DNA from: Parachlamydiaceae bacterium
Lineage (GTDB): Bacteria; Chlamydiota; Chlamydiia; Chlamydiales; Parachlamydiaceae
Assembly (NCBI GenBank): GCA_013815395.1
Contig: JACDGH010000158.1
Span: 1-6,242 of the forward strand
Direction of reading: 5' to 3'
Length of the DNA: 6,242 nt
Shown: piece by piece, positions 1 through 6,196 of the stretch
Layout: every line of letters starts with the position of its first letter
Position numbering within the stretch: the first letter of the stretch is position 1
Position numbers and translations under genes: made by a program
Notes under the pieces: generated by a model
What the model was told of the DNA's origin: nothing
What the model saw: only the letters and a program-made list of their open reading frames with translations
Database searches by the model: none

Positions 1-82
1 GAGCCGACGCACTCCAAGGGCTTCGCCAAACGCACATTATCTATTTTCTACTATTTTTCTTTCAGCCTCGGAAGTGCGGCTC
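1..82. repeat. Imperfect inverted repeat at the left edge
   Basis: Bases 1-6 (GAGCCG) are the exact reverse complement of 77-82. Bases 10-13 (CACT) pair with 73-76 after a 3-base bulge (ACG), and a few more imperfect pairs follow around 18-20 and 66-68. The interior is about 45 bases and AT-rich. It could be the end of a small mobile element, a structured RNA, or a distal terminator for the minus-strand operon ending at 167. No U-tract follows the stem on the minus strand within the window, because the sequence is cut off at base 1. I do not recognise an RNA family here. Confidence 0.3.
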
Positions 83-166
83 TACTAATCTTAAAAAAAT
101 ATGCAATGGAAATTTTCAACTAGAGGGTGGTATTAAATGCCTCTTGCTAGATGATAATTAAATTTG

Positions 167-1312
167 TTAATTAACAAGCTCTAAAGCTTGGCTTAGATCG
201 GCAATAAGATCTTCGCTATCTTCTATGCCCACAGAAAAACGGACTAGTCCATCAGTTAATCCGATGCGCAGTCTTTCTTCTGGAGGAATGGAGGCGTGGG
301 TCATTGTCGCTGGATGGCTGACAAGTGATTCCACTCCGCCGAGGCTCTCTGCCAAGGCAAAAAGATTAAAAGATGAGATTAATTTCTTGGTGCTTTCAAG
401 AGGGAGATTAAATTCCACCGAAAATACTCCGCTAAAACCACTCATTTGTTTTTTGGCAATAGCATGATTGCGATCAGATTCCATTCCAGGATAATACACG
501 CGTTTGACTTTGGGATGATTTTTTAGAAAATTAACAATGTCAAAAGCGTTTTTTTGATGTTGCTCCATTCTTAGAGCCAAAGTTTTTATACTTCGCGTTA
601 ATAACCAGGCATCAAAAGGACTTGGGTTCAGTCCCATGGCCTTTCTGGCAAAATCCAATTCTTTTTTCATCGAATCACTATTTGTCATGACGGCCCCACC
701 AATAATGTCAGAATGTCCGCCAATGTATTTCGTAGTACTATGCCAAACAATATCAGCTCCATGCTTAAGTGGATTTTGGAAATAGGGGGTGGCAAAGGTG
801 TTGTCGACAAGCGTCAGTACACTGTGTCGTTTAGCGATTTTAACAAAAGTGGAAATATCATAAATTTCGAGAAGGGGGTTTGTGGGTGTTTCAAAGAAAA
901 GCCATTTGGGCTTTTTTTCTAGAGCTTTTTCAAGTGTTTCAAGGGAAGTAGGATTAATAGAATTGAATGTGATCCCATAACGCTTAAAGATCGAGTTAAA
1001 TAAACGATAAGTGCCTCCATAAACACCATCAAAGGCCACAACGCTGTCACCTTGCGATAGCATACTGATCAAGCCTGTGAGAGCGCCAAGTCCGGATGAA
1101 AATACAGTGGCAAATTCGGCATTTTCCAATGAGGCTAGCACTTCTTCCAACATGGTAAAATTTGGATTTCCTGCTCGGGTGTAGTCGTAGCCTTTAGTTT
1201 CGCCTGGTGATTCTTGCACATATGTTGAAGTCATATAGATGGGCGGCATGATAGCGCCTGTGGCAGAATCGGGCGCGCAGCCCACATGAATAGCTTTAGT
1301 AGAAAATTTCAT
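167..1312 (-). CDS. Cystathionine gamma-lyase / gamma-synthase family enzyme (MccB/MetB-like)
   Basis: This is a cytosolic PLP enzyme of the Cys/Met metabolism family (fold type I). With a cystathionine beta-synthase encoded just upstream, the likeliest reaction is cleavage of cystathionine to cysteine, 2-oxobutyrate and ammonia. Cystathionine gamma-synthase activity cannot be excluded from sequence. Numbered from the ATG at 1310-1312 (381 aa, close to the usual ~380), the visible motifs are: YTRAGNPN (44-51; Tyr and Arg bind the PLP phosphate of the partner subunit), FDGVYGG with the ring-stacking Tyr98, FETPTNP (140-146), VDNTF with Asp170 facing the pyridine nitrogen, STTKYIGGHSD with the Schiff-base Lys195, SLGGVESL (323-330) and the carboxylate-binding Arg358 in VRFSVGIED. 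The frame also opens at an ATG 24 bases upstream (1334-1336), but that one has no Shine-Dalgarno sequence. The chosen ATG follows AGGGGAA by 8 bases and matches the usual family N-terminus (MKFSTKAIHVG). The gap to the upstream gene is 26 bases, so co-transcription is very likely. Confidence 0.93.
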   Translation of the reverse strand: MKFSTKAIHVGCAPDSATGAIMPPIYMTSTYVQESPGETKGYDYTRAGNPNFTMLEEVLASLENAEFATVFSSGLGALTGLISMLSQGDSVVAFDGVYGGTYRLFNSIFKRYGITFNSINPTSLETLEKALEKKPKWLFFETPTNPLLEIYDISTFVKIAKRHSVLTLVDNTFATPYFQNPLKHGADIVWHSTTKYIGGHSDIIGGAVMTNSDSMKKELDFARKAMGLNPSPFDAWLLTRSIKTLALRMEQHQKNAFDIVNFLKNHPKVKRVYYPGMESDRNHAIAKKQMSGFSGVFSVEFNLPLESTKKLISSFNLFALAESLGGVESLVSHPATMTHASIPPEERLRIGLTDGLVRFSVGIEDSEDLIADLSQALELVN

Positions 1313-1320
1313 GGAATATC

Positions 1321-1327
1321 TTCCCCT
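1321..1327 (-). promoter_or_regulatory. Ribosome binding site that decides the gamma-lyase start
   Basis: On the minus strand AGGGGAA lies 8 bases before the ATG at 1312. The alternative ATG at 1336 is preceded only by AT-rich sequence with no purine-rich motif. This favours the shorter 381-residue product. Confidence 0.6.
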
Positions 1328-1338
1328 ATAATTCATGA

Positions 1339-2337
1339 TTAAGAAAGAAATTTATTTACATTCATCCATTCGTCGTCGAAAATTTTGCTTAAGTATTTTA
1401 TGCCTCCATCAGGAAGGATGGTGACGATGATGGCAGGGTGCTTTAAATTTTTAGCAATTTCAAGAGCACCCCATACATTGGCGCCACTAGATCCACCTGC
1501 CAAAATACCTTCTTTTTGAGCTAACAAACGCGTAATTTCAAAGGCATCTTTATCTTTGACTTGCAAGACATCATCAAGAATAGAAAAGTCCATAGCTTTA
1601 GCCAAATGATCCTCACCTATCCCTTCTAGAAAGTAGTTGCAATTTCCGCTTTTTGGGATATCGCCTTCTTTAAAATAGTGATAGTAGATGGAGCCTATGG
1701 GATCGGGCATGATGATTTTTATTTTTGGATTTCTTTCCTTTAAATAGTGTCCTATTCCGCTAATTGTACCGCCTGTACTGGCGCTAGCCACAAAATAATC
1801 TATTTTTCCGTGAGTTTGTTCCCATATTTCGGGCGCCGTGCTAAGATAATGAGCTTGTGGATTCAAGGGATTATCATATTGGTTGATGCGGAAACTATTG
1901 GGAGTTTGCTCGGCTAATATTTTTGCCTTGTTGACGTAGTGTTCAGGAGAATCCGGTGGAGCTGATGTTGGACAAATAATGATCTTGGCGCCATAGGCCT
2001 TTAAGGCGTTTTGTTTTTCTTTACTCACCTTATCCGGCATTGTTAATATTGCCTGATAGCCTCGAATGGCTGCAATCATGGCCGCAGCAGCACCTGTATT
2101 ACCCGAAGTGTTTTCAATAATAGTGCCTCCAGGTTTAAGTAACCCTTTCTGTTCGGCATCATTAATGATATGCAAAACAATTCTGTCTTTAATGCTCCCA
2201 CCGGGATTTAAAAATTCTAGTTTTAACAAAATTGTAGCTAATGGAAAGGGATTAATGTGTTGTAATTTAACTAGTGGCGTGTGGCCAATAGTTTCTAATA
2301 ACGTATGATAATGCAATGCGGTTGAAGACATAACCAC
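1339..2337 (-). CDS. Cystathionine beta-synthase-type PLP enzyme (MccA-like, cysteine synthase family)
   Basis: This is a fold type II PLP enzyme of 332 aa, predicted to condense homocysteine (or, in MccA-type enzymes, O-acetylserine) with serine chemistry to form cystathionine for the gamma-lyase encoded just downstream. Visible motifs: NPGGSIKDR with the PLP lysine Lys50, the substrate loop TSGNTG (77-82; Asn80 contacts PLP O3'), the phosphate loop STGGT (187-191) and GGSSGA (281-286) near the pyridine nitrogen. It groups with CBS rather than O-acetylserine sulfhydrylase because it has PTSAPPDSPEHY (123-134), NQYDNPLNPQAHY (152-164), an EGIGED segment (238-243) and a C-terminus of the type LPDGG..YLSKIFDDEWM (308-325). 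It lacks the C-terminal CBS-domain pair and the N-terminal haem region of animal enzymes, so AdoMet control through those domains is not expected. Position 187 is Ser where most relatives have Gly. The frame opens with GTG at 2335-2337; an ATG two codons later (2329-2331) is a possible alternative. AGG lies 5 bases before the GTG. Confidence 0.9.
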   Translation of the reverse strand: MVMSSTALHYHTLLETIGHTPLVKLQHINPFPLATILLKLEFLNPGGSIKDRIVLHIINDAEQKGLLKPGGTIIENTSGNTGAAAAMIAAIRGYQAILTMPDKVSKEKQNALKAYGAKIIICPTSAPPDSPEHYVNKAKILAEQTPNSFRINQYDNPLNPQAHYLSTAPEIWEQTHGKIDYFVASASTGGTISGIGHYLKERNPKIKIIMPDPIGSIYYHYFKEGDIPKSGNCNYFLEGIGEDHLAKAMDFSILDDVLQVKDKDAFEITRLLAQKEGILAGGSSGANVWGALEIAKNLKHPAIIVTILPDGGIKYLSKIFDDEWMNVNKFLS

Positions 2338-2374
2338 CTAAACCTAGTAAAAATCGAACATTAAAATATAATTT

Positions 2375-2380
2375 ATTATA
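2375..2380 (-). promoter_or_regulatory. Candidate -10 element for the trans-sulfuration operon
   Basis: The minus strand reads a perfect TATAAT about 38 bases upstream of the GTG start. No good -35 hexamer is found at 16-18 bases further upstream. A TTGTCA just upstream of it is too close to act as the -35. The surrounding DNA is very AT-rich, so chance occurrence is possible. Confidence 0.25.
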
Positions 2381-2460
2381 TGACAAGTGGAGATTGATTT
2401 ATTTGAAGATTAGGCTTAGCTAGGATTGATCCTCTAACATTAAAAGCTTTATTTTTTTAT

Positions 2461-2488
2461 TTGCAAATGATGCGACAATTGATAGAAT
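2461..2488 (+). promoter_or_regulatory. kbl: Candidate sigma-70-type promoter for kbl
   Basis: TTGCAA (2461-2466, four of six consensus bases) and TAGAAT (2483-2488, five of six) are separated by a 16-base spacer. Transcription would start near 2495, leaving a leader of about 18 bases that contains AGGA (2500-2503), 9 bases before the kbl ATG. The position, directly upstream of the gene in the divergent intergenic region, supports it. It has not been tested. Confidence 0.5.
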
Positions 2489-2512
2489 ATTACGCAACCA
2501 GGATAAACAAAT

Positions 2513-3700
2513 ATGAACGATATCTTCTATGACAACTTATCTACCCAATTGAATGCCTTAAAATCGGCAGGACTCTATAAAGAAGAGCGCATTATCACTT
2601 CTCCCCAAAGTTCTCATATTCGCCTGAAAGGCGGAAGTGAGGTCCTTAACTTTTGCGCCAATAACTATCTTGGTTTAGCTGATCACCCAGAAATTATTCA
2701 AGCGGCTAAAGATAGCTATGATGAATACGGCTTTGGTTTGGCATCTGTGCGATTTATCTGCGGTACGCAATCCATTCATAAAGAACTCGAACAAAGGATT
2801 TCGAATTTTTTGGGAACAGAGGACACTATTCTTTACTCTTCATGCTTTGATGCCAATGGAGGATTGTTTGAAACAATTTTAGATGCTGAGGATGCCATCA
2901 TTAGCGATGCGCTGAACCATGCAAGTATTATCGACGGCATTCGTCTTTCAAAAGCTAAACGCATGCGCTATAATAACAATGATATGGTCGATTTAGAAAA
3001 GCAATTGCAGGATTCCCAAAGCTCTAAAGTGCGCCTTATTGCTACCGACGGAGTTTTTTCAATGGATGGCACCATTGCTAACCTGAAGGCTATTTGCGAT
3101 TTAGCCGACACTTATGGCGCTTTGGTAATGATCGATGATTGCCATGCTGTGGGTTTTATGGGACCTAAAGGTCGTGGCTCTTTAGAATATTGTGATGTGA
3201 TGGGACGCATTGACATCATTACTGGTACTTTAGGTAAAGCTTTAGGAGGGGCCTCCGGGGGATATACTTCAGGGAAAAAAGAAGTTATTTCATGGTTAAG
3301 ACAACGGTCTCGTCCTTACTTATTTTCTAACACTTTAGCGCCCGCCATCACAGCAGCCTCATTAAAAGTTTTGGACCTTTTGGAATCAAGCGATGAATTG
3401 CGCGTTCGTTTACATGAGAATAGCCGCTATTTTCGCGAAAAAATTAGCAAAGCGGGATTTAACTTAGTTCCGGGGAATCACCCGATTATCCCTATCATGC
3501 TTGGCGACGCTAAACTTGCCCAAGAATTTGCAGCTAAAATGCTGACACACGGAATTTATGTGGTAGGATTTAGTTTTCCGGTGGTTCCTGAAGGCAAGGC
3601 GCGCATACGCACACAAATGTCAGCCGCTCATTCGCATGAAGATATCGATCGAGCTGTTGCTGCTTTTAGCGCTGTGGGGAAAGAATTGGGAGTCATCTAA
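2513..3700 (+). CDS. kbl: Glycine C-acetyltransferase (2-amino-3-ketobutyrate CoA ligase)
   Basis: This is a cytosolic PLP enzyme of the alpha-oxoamine synthase family. It cleaves 2-amino-3-oxobutyrate with CoA to glycine and acetyl-CoA, the second step of threonine breakdown after threonine dehydrogenase. The 395 aa are close to the ~398 of the E. coli enzyme, and long blocks match it as I remember that sequence: FCANNYLGLA (47-56), ASVRFICGTQ (77-86), LYSSCFDANGGLFET (107-121), ISDALNHASIIDG (130-142; His136 stacks on PLP), TDGVFSMDG (178-186), IDDCHAVGF (207-215; Asp208 and His211), TGTLGKALGGASGGY with Schiff-base Lys242, RQRSRPYLFSN (263-273) and RIRTQMSAAH (364-373; Arg366 binds substrate carboxylate). 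These blocks exclude BioF (8-amino-7-oxononanoate synthase) and serine palmitoyltransferase as better matches. The usual DDSHAVGF has Cys in place of Ser (residue 210). No tdh gene is next to it in this window, so the source of aminoketobutyrate, or a run in the reverse direction, is unknown. AGGA lies 9 bases before the ATG. Confidence 0.97.
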   Translation: MNDIFYDNLSTQLNALKSAGLYKEERIITSPQSSHIRLKGGSEVLNFCANNYLGLADHPEIIQAAKDSYDEYGFGLASVRFICGTQSIHKELEQRISNFLGTEDTILYSSCFDANGGLFETILDAEDAIISDALNHASIIDGIRLSKAKRMRYNNNDMVDLEKQLQDSQSSKVRLIATDGVFSMDGTIANLKAICDLADTYGALVMIDDCHAVGFMGPKGRGSLEYCDVMGRIDIITGTLGKALGGASGGYTSGKKEVISWLRQRSRPYLFSNTLAPAITAASLKVLDLLESSDELRVRLHENSRYFREKISKAGFNLVPGNHPIIPIMLGDAKLAQEFAAKMLTHGIYVVGFSFPVVPEGKARIRTQMSAAHSHEDIDRAVAAFSAVGKELGVI

Positions 3701-3753
3701 AAAGCGTTTTTTAATGAGTTATCTTCTAAGAATCGTTGTAGGGTAGTTTGTTT

Positions 3754-3867
3754 AAAAAGTTTTATAGGTTTACAGGCCTTCTTCGTGGGTTCTGTGGTGT
3801 TATTTTTTTTACAACCACAGAACCCACAGAGATCACAGAGAGGGTCTCAAAACCTATAAAAATTTTT
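3754..3867. repeat. Nested palindromic element in the kbl-immunity intergenic gap
   Basis: Two concentric inverted repeats share one centre. The outer arms are 3754-3771 and 3850-3867: 12 exact pairs (3760-3771 with 3850-3861), then one mismatch, then five A-T pairs. The inner arms are 3785-3798 and 3814-3827, 14 exact pairs around a T-rich loop. The linkers between the arms pair only partly. The DNA lies between the convergent ends of kbl and the immunity gene, and the right arm runs into TTTTTT, so it could also act as a terminator. The architecture suggests a dispersed REP/MITE-like repeat; no clear target-site duplication is visible at the edges. Confidence 0.7.
3816..3842. repeat. Three 9-nt units with a CACAGA core
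   Basis: Three consecutive 9-mers start with CACAGA: CACAGAACC, CACAGAGAT and CACAGAGAG. Read on the minus strand this is a CTCTGTG series. The first unit and part of the second are shared with the right inner arm of the palindrome. Similar CTCTGTG-type periodic sequence occurs in intergenic repeats of many environmental bacteria, to my recollection. Three short units with no spacers are not a CRISPR array. Confidence 0.6.
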
Positions 3868-3921
3868 TATGCAACATGTCTTATTACATTCTCACTTATA
3901 AGATACGATCTTTCATAATTT

Positions 3922-4230
3922 CTATAACCTATTATTATTGAACTCATTTTCTTCATCTCTTGCATAAACTAAAAAATCTTTTGGGAGTGGTTTTGGGTAA
4001 TCTAATCTAATAAAACTTTCTTCTAAAAAAGCTTCAGGAAAATGTGCTATAATATAAGTGCATGCATCTGAAGCGGCTTCTTCATCTATATTACTTATTT
4101 CTCCATTGAAATAAAAAGATATTTTAGCTTTATTGTTTTCCCATTTAGCGGTAACGCCTCTTAGTTTAGGAGAAGTTATATCTTTAATTTCATCGCGAGT
4201 CAAAAATTCGAGATGTTTTTGAATATTCAT
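3922..4230 (-). CDS. Probable immunity protein for the adjacent type 50-like toxin
   Basis: This is a small, acidic, soluble protein of 102 aa with no signal peptide or membrane segment, so it should stay in the cytosol. It resembles a family of roughly 95-100 aa proteins that I recall only as hypothetical proteins near toxin genes. Shared features visible here are LRGV (23-26), a beta-like stretch ISFYFNGEIS (37-46), acidic residues Glu50, Glu51 and Asp55 leading into a helix, RLDYPKPLP (75-83) and a terminal VYARDE (88-93). It starts 10 bases after the toxin stop on the same strand, the usual place for an immunity gene in polymorphic toxin systems, and its abundant acidic residues would suit binding to a lysine-rich nuclease domain. 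The function is inferred from position plus family resemblance. Only a weak GAG precedes the ATG, overlapping the toxin stop, so translation may be coupled to the toxin gene. Confidence 0.75.
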   Translation of the reverse strand: MNIQKHLEFLTRDEIKDITSPKLRGVTAKWENNKAKISFYFNGEISNIDEEAASDACTYIIAHFPEAFLEESFIRLDYPKPLPKDFLVYARDEENEFNNNRL

Positions 4231-4240
4231 GATTATAATC
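4231..4240. repeat. 10-bp perfect palindrome filling the toxin-immunity gap
   Basis: GATTATAATC is identical to its reverse complement and occupies exactly the bases between the toxin stop codon and the immunity start codon. It may be an AT-rich coincidence. As RNA it could form only a very small hairpin. Confidence 0.4.
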
Positions 4241-5977
4241 TCAATCTATAAAAGCATTAGGGTTTGAAGGATAAATGTGCACAGTTCCATCTTTAGCATG
4301 TGTAATAATTCCTTTGGTGGTTTGCAAATATTGTGTAGGCTGACCTTCTTTCTTGAGAGCATATTCTCCAATAATTTTACCAAAATCTATCCGTTCTTTA
4401 TATCCAGTAGAACCTAAATCACCTACAATTTTTTGACCAGTACCAACATACTGTTTTACTAGATTTCCAATTTCATTTGCATCTAATTTGACGGTTCCTC
4501 TCCCTAACTCAAAATTATGTTTTCCAGGAATGTGCTTATTCTGTTTATCCCAATTAACTTTAACATTTTTGAGATAAAGCTCTTTATCTGCAGCATGTGT
4601 CAACGCTGCTGCTTTCAATGTTTCTCTCGATGTTTCTGAAGCCGCCAGAGCTTCTAAATTTGCTACTCTATTAGCATTTTTCAGATTTTTTAGAGCCGTA
4701 ACACACTTTAGCGTTGCGCCGCCTGCAAAAATATCAACACCATATTTTCCTATGCAATATCCAATTGCTTGTCCTTTTTCACTATCGTTTAAACCATCAA
4801 ATTGTTGATAAAGCTGCTTCATTTCATCGGCAAGTCCTTCAATCGTTTCTTGATTTAAATTTTTAATGTATTCTGTAACAGTTTCGCCAGTTTCAGAGCA
4901 AGCATTACAAAAGTTTATAGTCGAATCTACAGGTGCTTGCACAAAACACCATAAACATTCCCCAAGTCCGTAGGCTGTATTACATAAAGATGGAACAAAG
5001 TCGACTGTTGCTTGAGCGCCACCTTCTATAACACCGTTAAGTAATGCCGAACTAAAATCACTAGTTGTCTTTGATTCAACTTTAGAAAATTCTTTTTTAG
5101 CTTCTGAAGATATATAGTCTCGTATAGCTGAATTAAAATCCCCAACCTCAAAATTGGCTGCAGCCCGGCTAAAATAAGCTTCTTTGTTTTTTGGATCCTT
5201 CTCAAGAGATTTTGTTAATGCCAATATAGCTTCGTGGTACAAACCAATCTCTAATAGAGACTCTCCTTGTTGCTGGTAAATTTTCGAATTTAATAATTGA
5301 TCTTTTGATTTGCTTGTTTCTGCGAATAGGACAAATTCATTAATTTTTTCAAGAGAAGACTCAAAATCACCATTAATAAAGCCAAGTAAGCCCTCGTTGT
5401 AGGTTAATGCTAGATTATAACTTCCTTTATGTGGGCAAGAAGAAAAAATATTATTATATAAAGGAATTATTTGATGATGTGTTTGCTCAAGAATATCTTT
5501 GCCAGCTTTCAATTGATTTTGAACGTCTTTTATAAGCCCACTCAACTTAGAAGCGTCTTTTGGACAGGTATAAACCTTTTCATAAAATTCAATGGTTTTT
5601 TTACTTTCTTTTTCCATTCTATTTTTAAGAATATTTATACCATCTAAATACTCACTTAACATCGCACAATCACAGCCACAGGAATACCCAATATTTAAAC
5701 ATAAATCACCTGGAAAATATGGACCAGCACTTCTTGCTTCTTTCATTTTCTTCATAAAAATATGCCAAACAATATTTTGTGGAGAAGAAGAATTAGAAGA
5801 AGTACAACAATATCTATCATCACAAAAACAGGAACAATGACGAAAACATATACAACCCGGGATTCCGTGATAGTAAAGCTTCTTTCCTTCATCATTTCCG
5901 GCATGTATATTTTGTAAAAAAATAAAAAAACAAACACAAAGCCATAAACTTTTTTTTATAATAGGGTAATAATTCAT
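4241..5977 (-). CDS. Exported TPR-containing polymorphic toxin with a C-terminal type 50-like RNase domain
   Basis: From the ATG at 5975-5977 the protein has 578 aa. Order of parts: a Sec-type signal peptide (1-26; lysines, a hydrophobic core SLWLCVCFFIFLQ, cleavage expected after IHA); a cysteine-rich segment (C42, 44, 48, 50, 52, 57, 58, then 93, 100, 102, 104); a helical region to about 185; three TPR-like repeats (about 187-220, 231-264, 265-295, the middle one near-canonical); a Gly/Ala/Cys-containing pretoxin segment (about 308-435, with GKYGVDIFAGG at 410-420); and a toxin domain (about 475-578). The toxin domain shows KQNKHIPG (478-485), GTG (512-514), ERIDFGKIIG (528-537), paired Thr 553-554 and HAKDGTVHIYP (560-570). 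This pattern matches polymorphic toxin type 50, predicted to be an RNase of the BECR fold. The target RNA and the export route beyond Sec are unknown. The frame also opens at a TTG (6020-6022) preceded by AGAGGA; that start adds 15 residues before the signal peptide. The ATG has only GGA 5 bases upstream. I prefer the ATG because it gives a normal signal peptide. Confidence 0.8.
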   Translation of the reverse strand: MNYYPIIKKSLWLCVCFFIFLQNIHAGNDEGKKLYYHGIPGCICFRHCSCFCDDRYCCTSSNSSSPQNIVWHIFMKKMKEARSAGPYFPGDLCLNIGYSCGCDCAMLSEYLDGINILKNRMEKESKKTIEFYEKVYTCPKDASKLSGLIKDVQNQLKAGKDILEQTHHQIIPLYNNIFSSCPHKGSYNLALTYNEGLLGFINGDFESSLEKINEFVLFAETSKSKDQLLNSKIYQQQGESLLEIGLYHEAILALTKSLEKDPKNKEAYFSRAAANFEVGDFNSAIRDYISSEAKKEFSKVESKTTSDFSSALLNGVIEGGAQATVDFVPSLCNTAYGLGECLWCFVQAPVDSTINFCNACSETGETVTEYIKNLNQETIEGLADEMKQLYQQFDGLNDSEKGQAIGYCIGKYGVDIFAGGATLKCVTALKNLKNANRVANLEALAASETSRETLKAAALTHAADKELYLKNVKVNWDKQNKHIPGKHNFELGRGTVKLDANEIGNLVKQYVGTGQKIVGDLGSTGYKERIDFGKIIGEYALKKEGQPTQYLQTTKGIITHAKDGTVHIYPSNPNAFID

Positions 5978-6031
5978 TGTAATCCGTTGGTAGGTTTTTA
6001 AATTTCTTGGGAAAGTTATCAAAATACCAAA

Positions 6032-6037
6032 TCCTCT
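6032..6037 (-). promoter_or_regulatory. Shine-Dalgarno-like AGAGGA upstream of an alternative TTG start of the toxin
   Basis: On the minus strand AGAGGA lies 9 bases before an in-frame TTG at 6020-6022. It is a better ribosome-binding match than the GGA before the preferred ATG at 5977. Either the toxin starts at the TTG with a longer signal-peptide n-region, or the site is incidental. Confidence 0.35.
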
Positions 6038-6196
6038 TCAAGTGAAATAACTTTCTTAATCCATTTCAATTTTAGAGAAAGGTTATAAATTCTAATTTCA
6101 GCTATGACCCAAAAATATAGGAAATAATAATCAATTATTTTGAGAAAAGAGATTACTGACCAACTGGACGTAGGTTGACTTAAGGAACATATTTTA

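Noticed and set aside
225..922. Open frames on the plus strand opposite the gamma-lyase gene (225-467 and 713-922)
   Set aside because: They lie antisense within a well-supported enzyme gene and their translations show no recognisable domain.
2066..2308. Plus-strand open frame of 80 codons opposite the CBS-type gene
   Set aside because: Shadow of the conserved N-terminal coding region; no family resemblance.
1339..2337. O-acetylserine sulfhydrylase (CysK/CysM) as the product
   Set aside because: The DSPEHY, NPLNPQAHY, EGIG and YLSKIFDDEWM features fit cystathionine beta-synthase cores better, and the next gene is a gamma-lyase family enzyme.
2513..3700. BioF (8-amino-7-oxononanoate synthase) or serine palmitoyltransferase as the product
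   Set aside because: Motif blocks such as ASVRFICGTQ, SSCFDANGGLFET and RQRSRPYLFSN are those of glycine C-acetyltransferase.
3699..3711. AAAAA-GCG-TTTTT as the kbl terminator
   Set aside because: The stem would be five A-T pairs with a 3-base loop, too weak for a confident intrinsic terminator.
3816..3842. Short CRISPR-like array
   Set aside because: The units are 9 bases, directly adjacent and without spacers.
5592..5937. Hydrophobic open frames overlapping the start of the toxin gene on both strands
   Set aside because: The hydrophobicity is an artefact of reading AT-rich and Cys-coding sequence in other frames; the toxin frame is supported by its signal peptide and downstream domains.
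5894..5977. Lipoprotein signal for the toxin carrier (LWLC or LCVC as a lipobox)
   Set aside because: Neither fits the small-residue requirement before the cysteine, and both lie inside the hydrophobic core; the IHA-G site looks like a signal peptidase I site.
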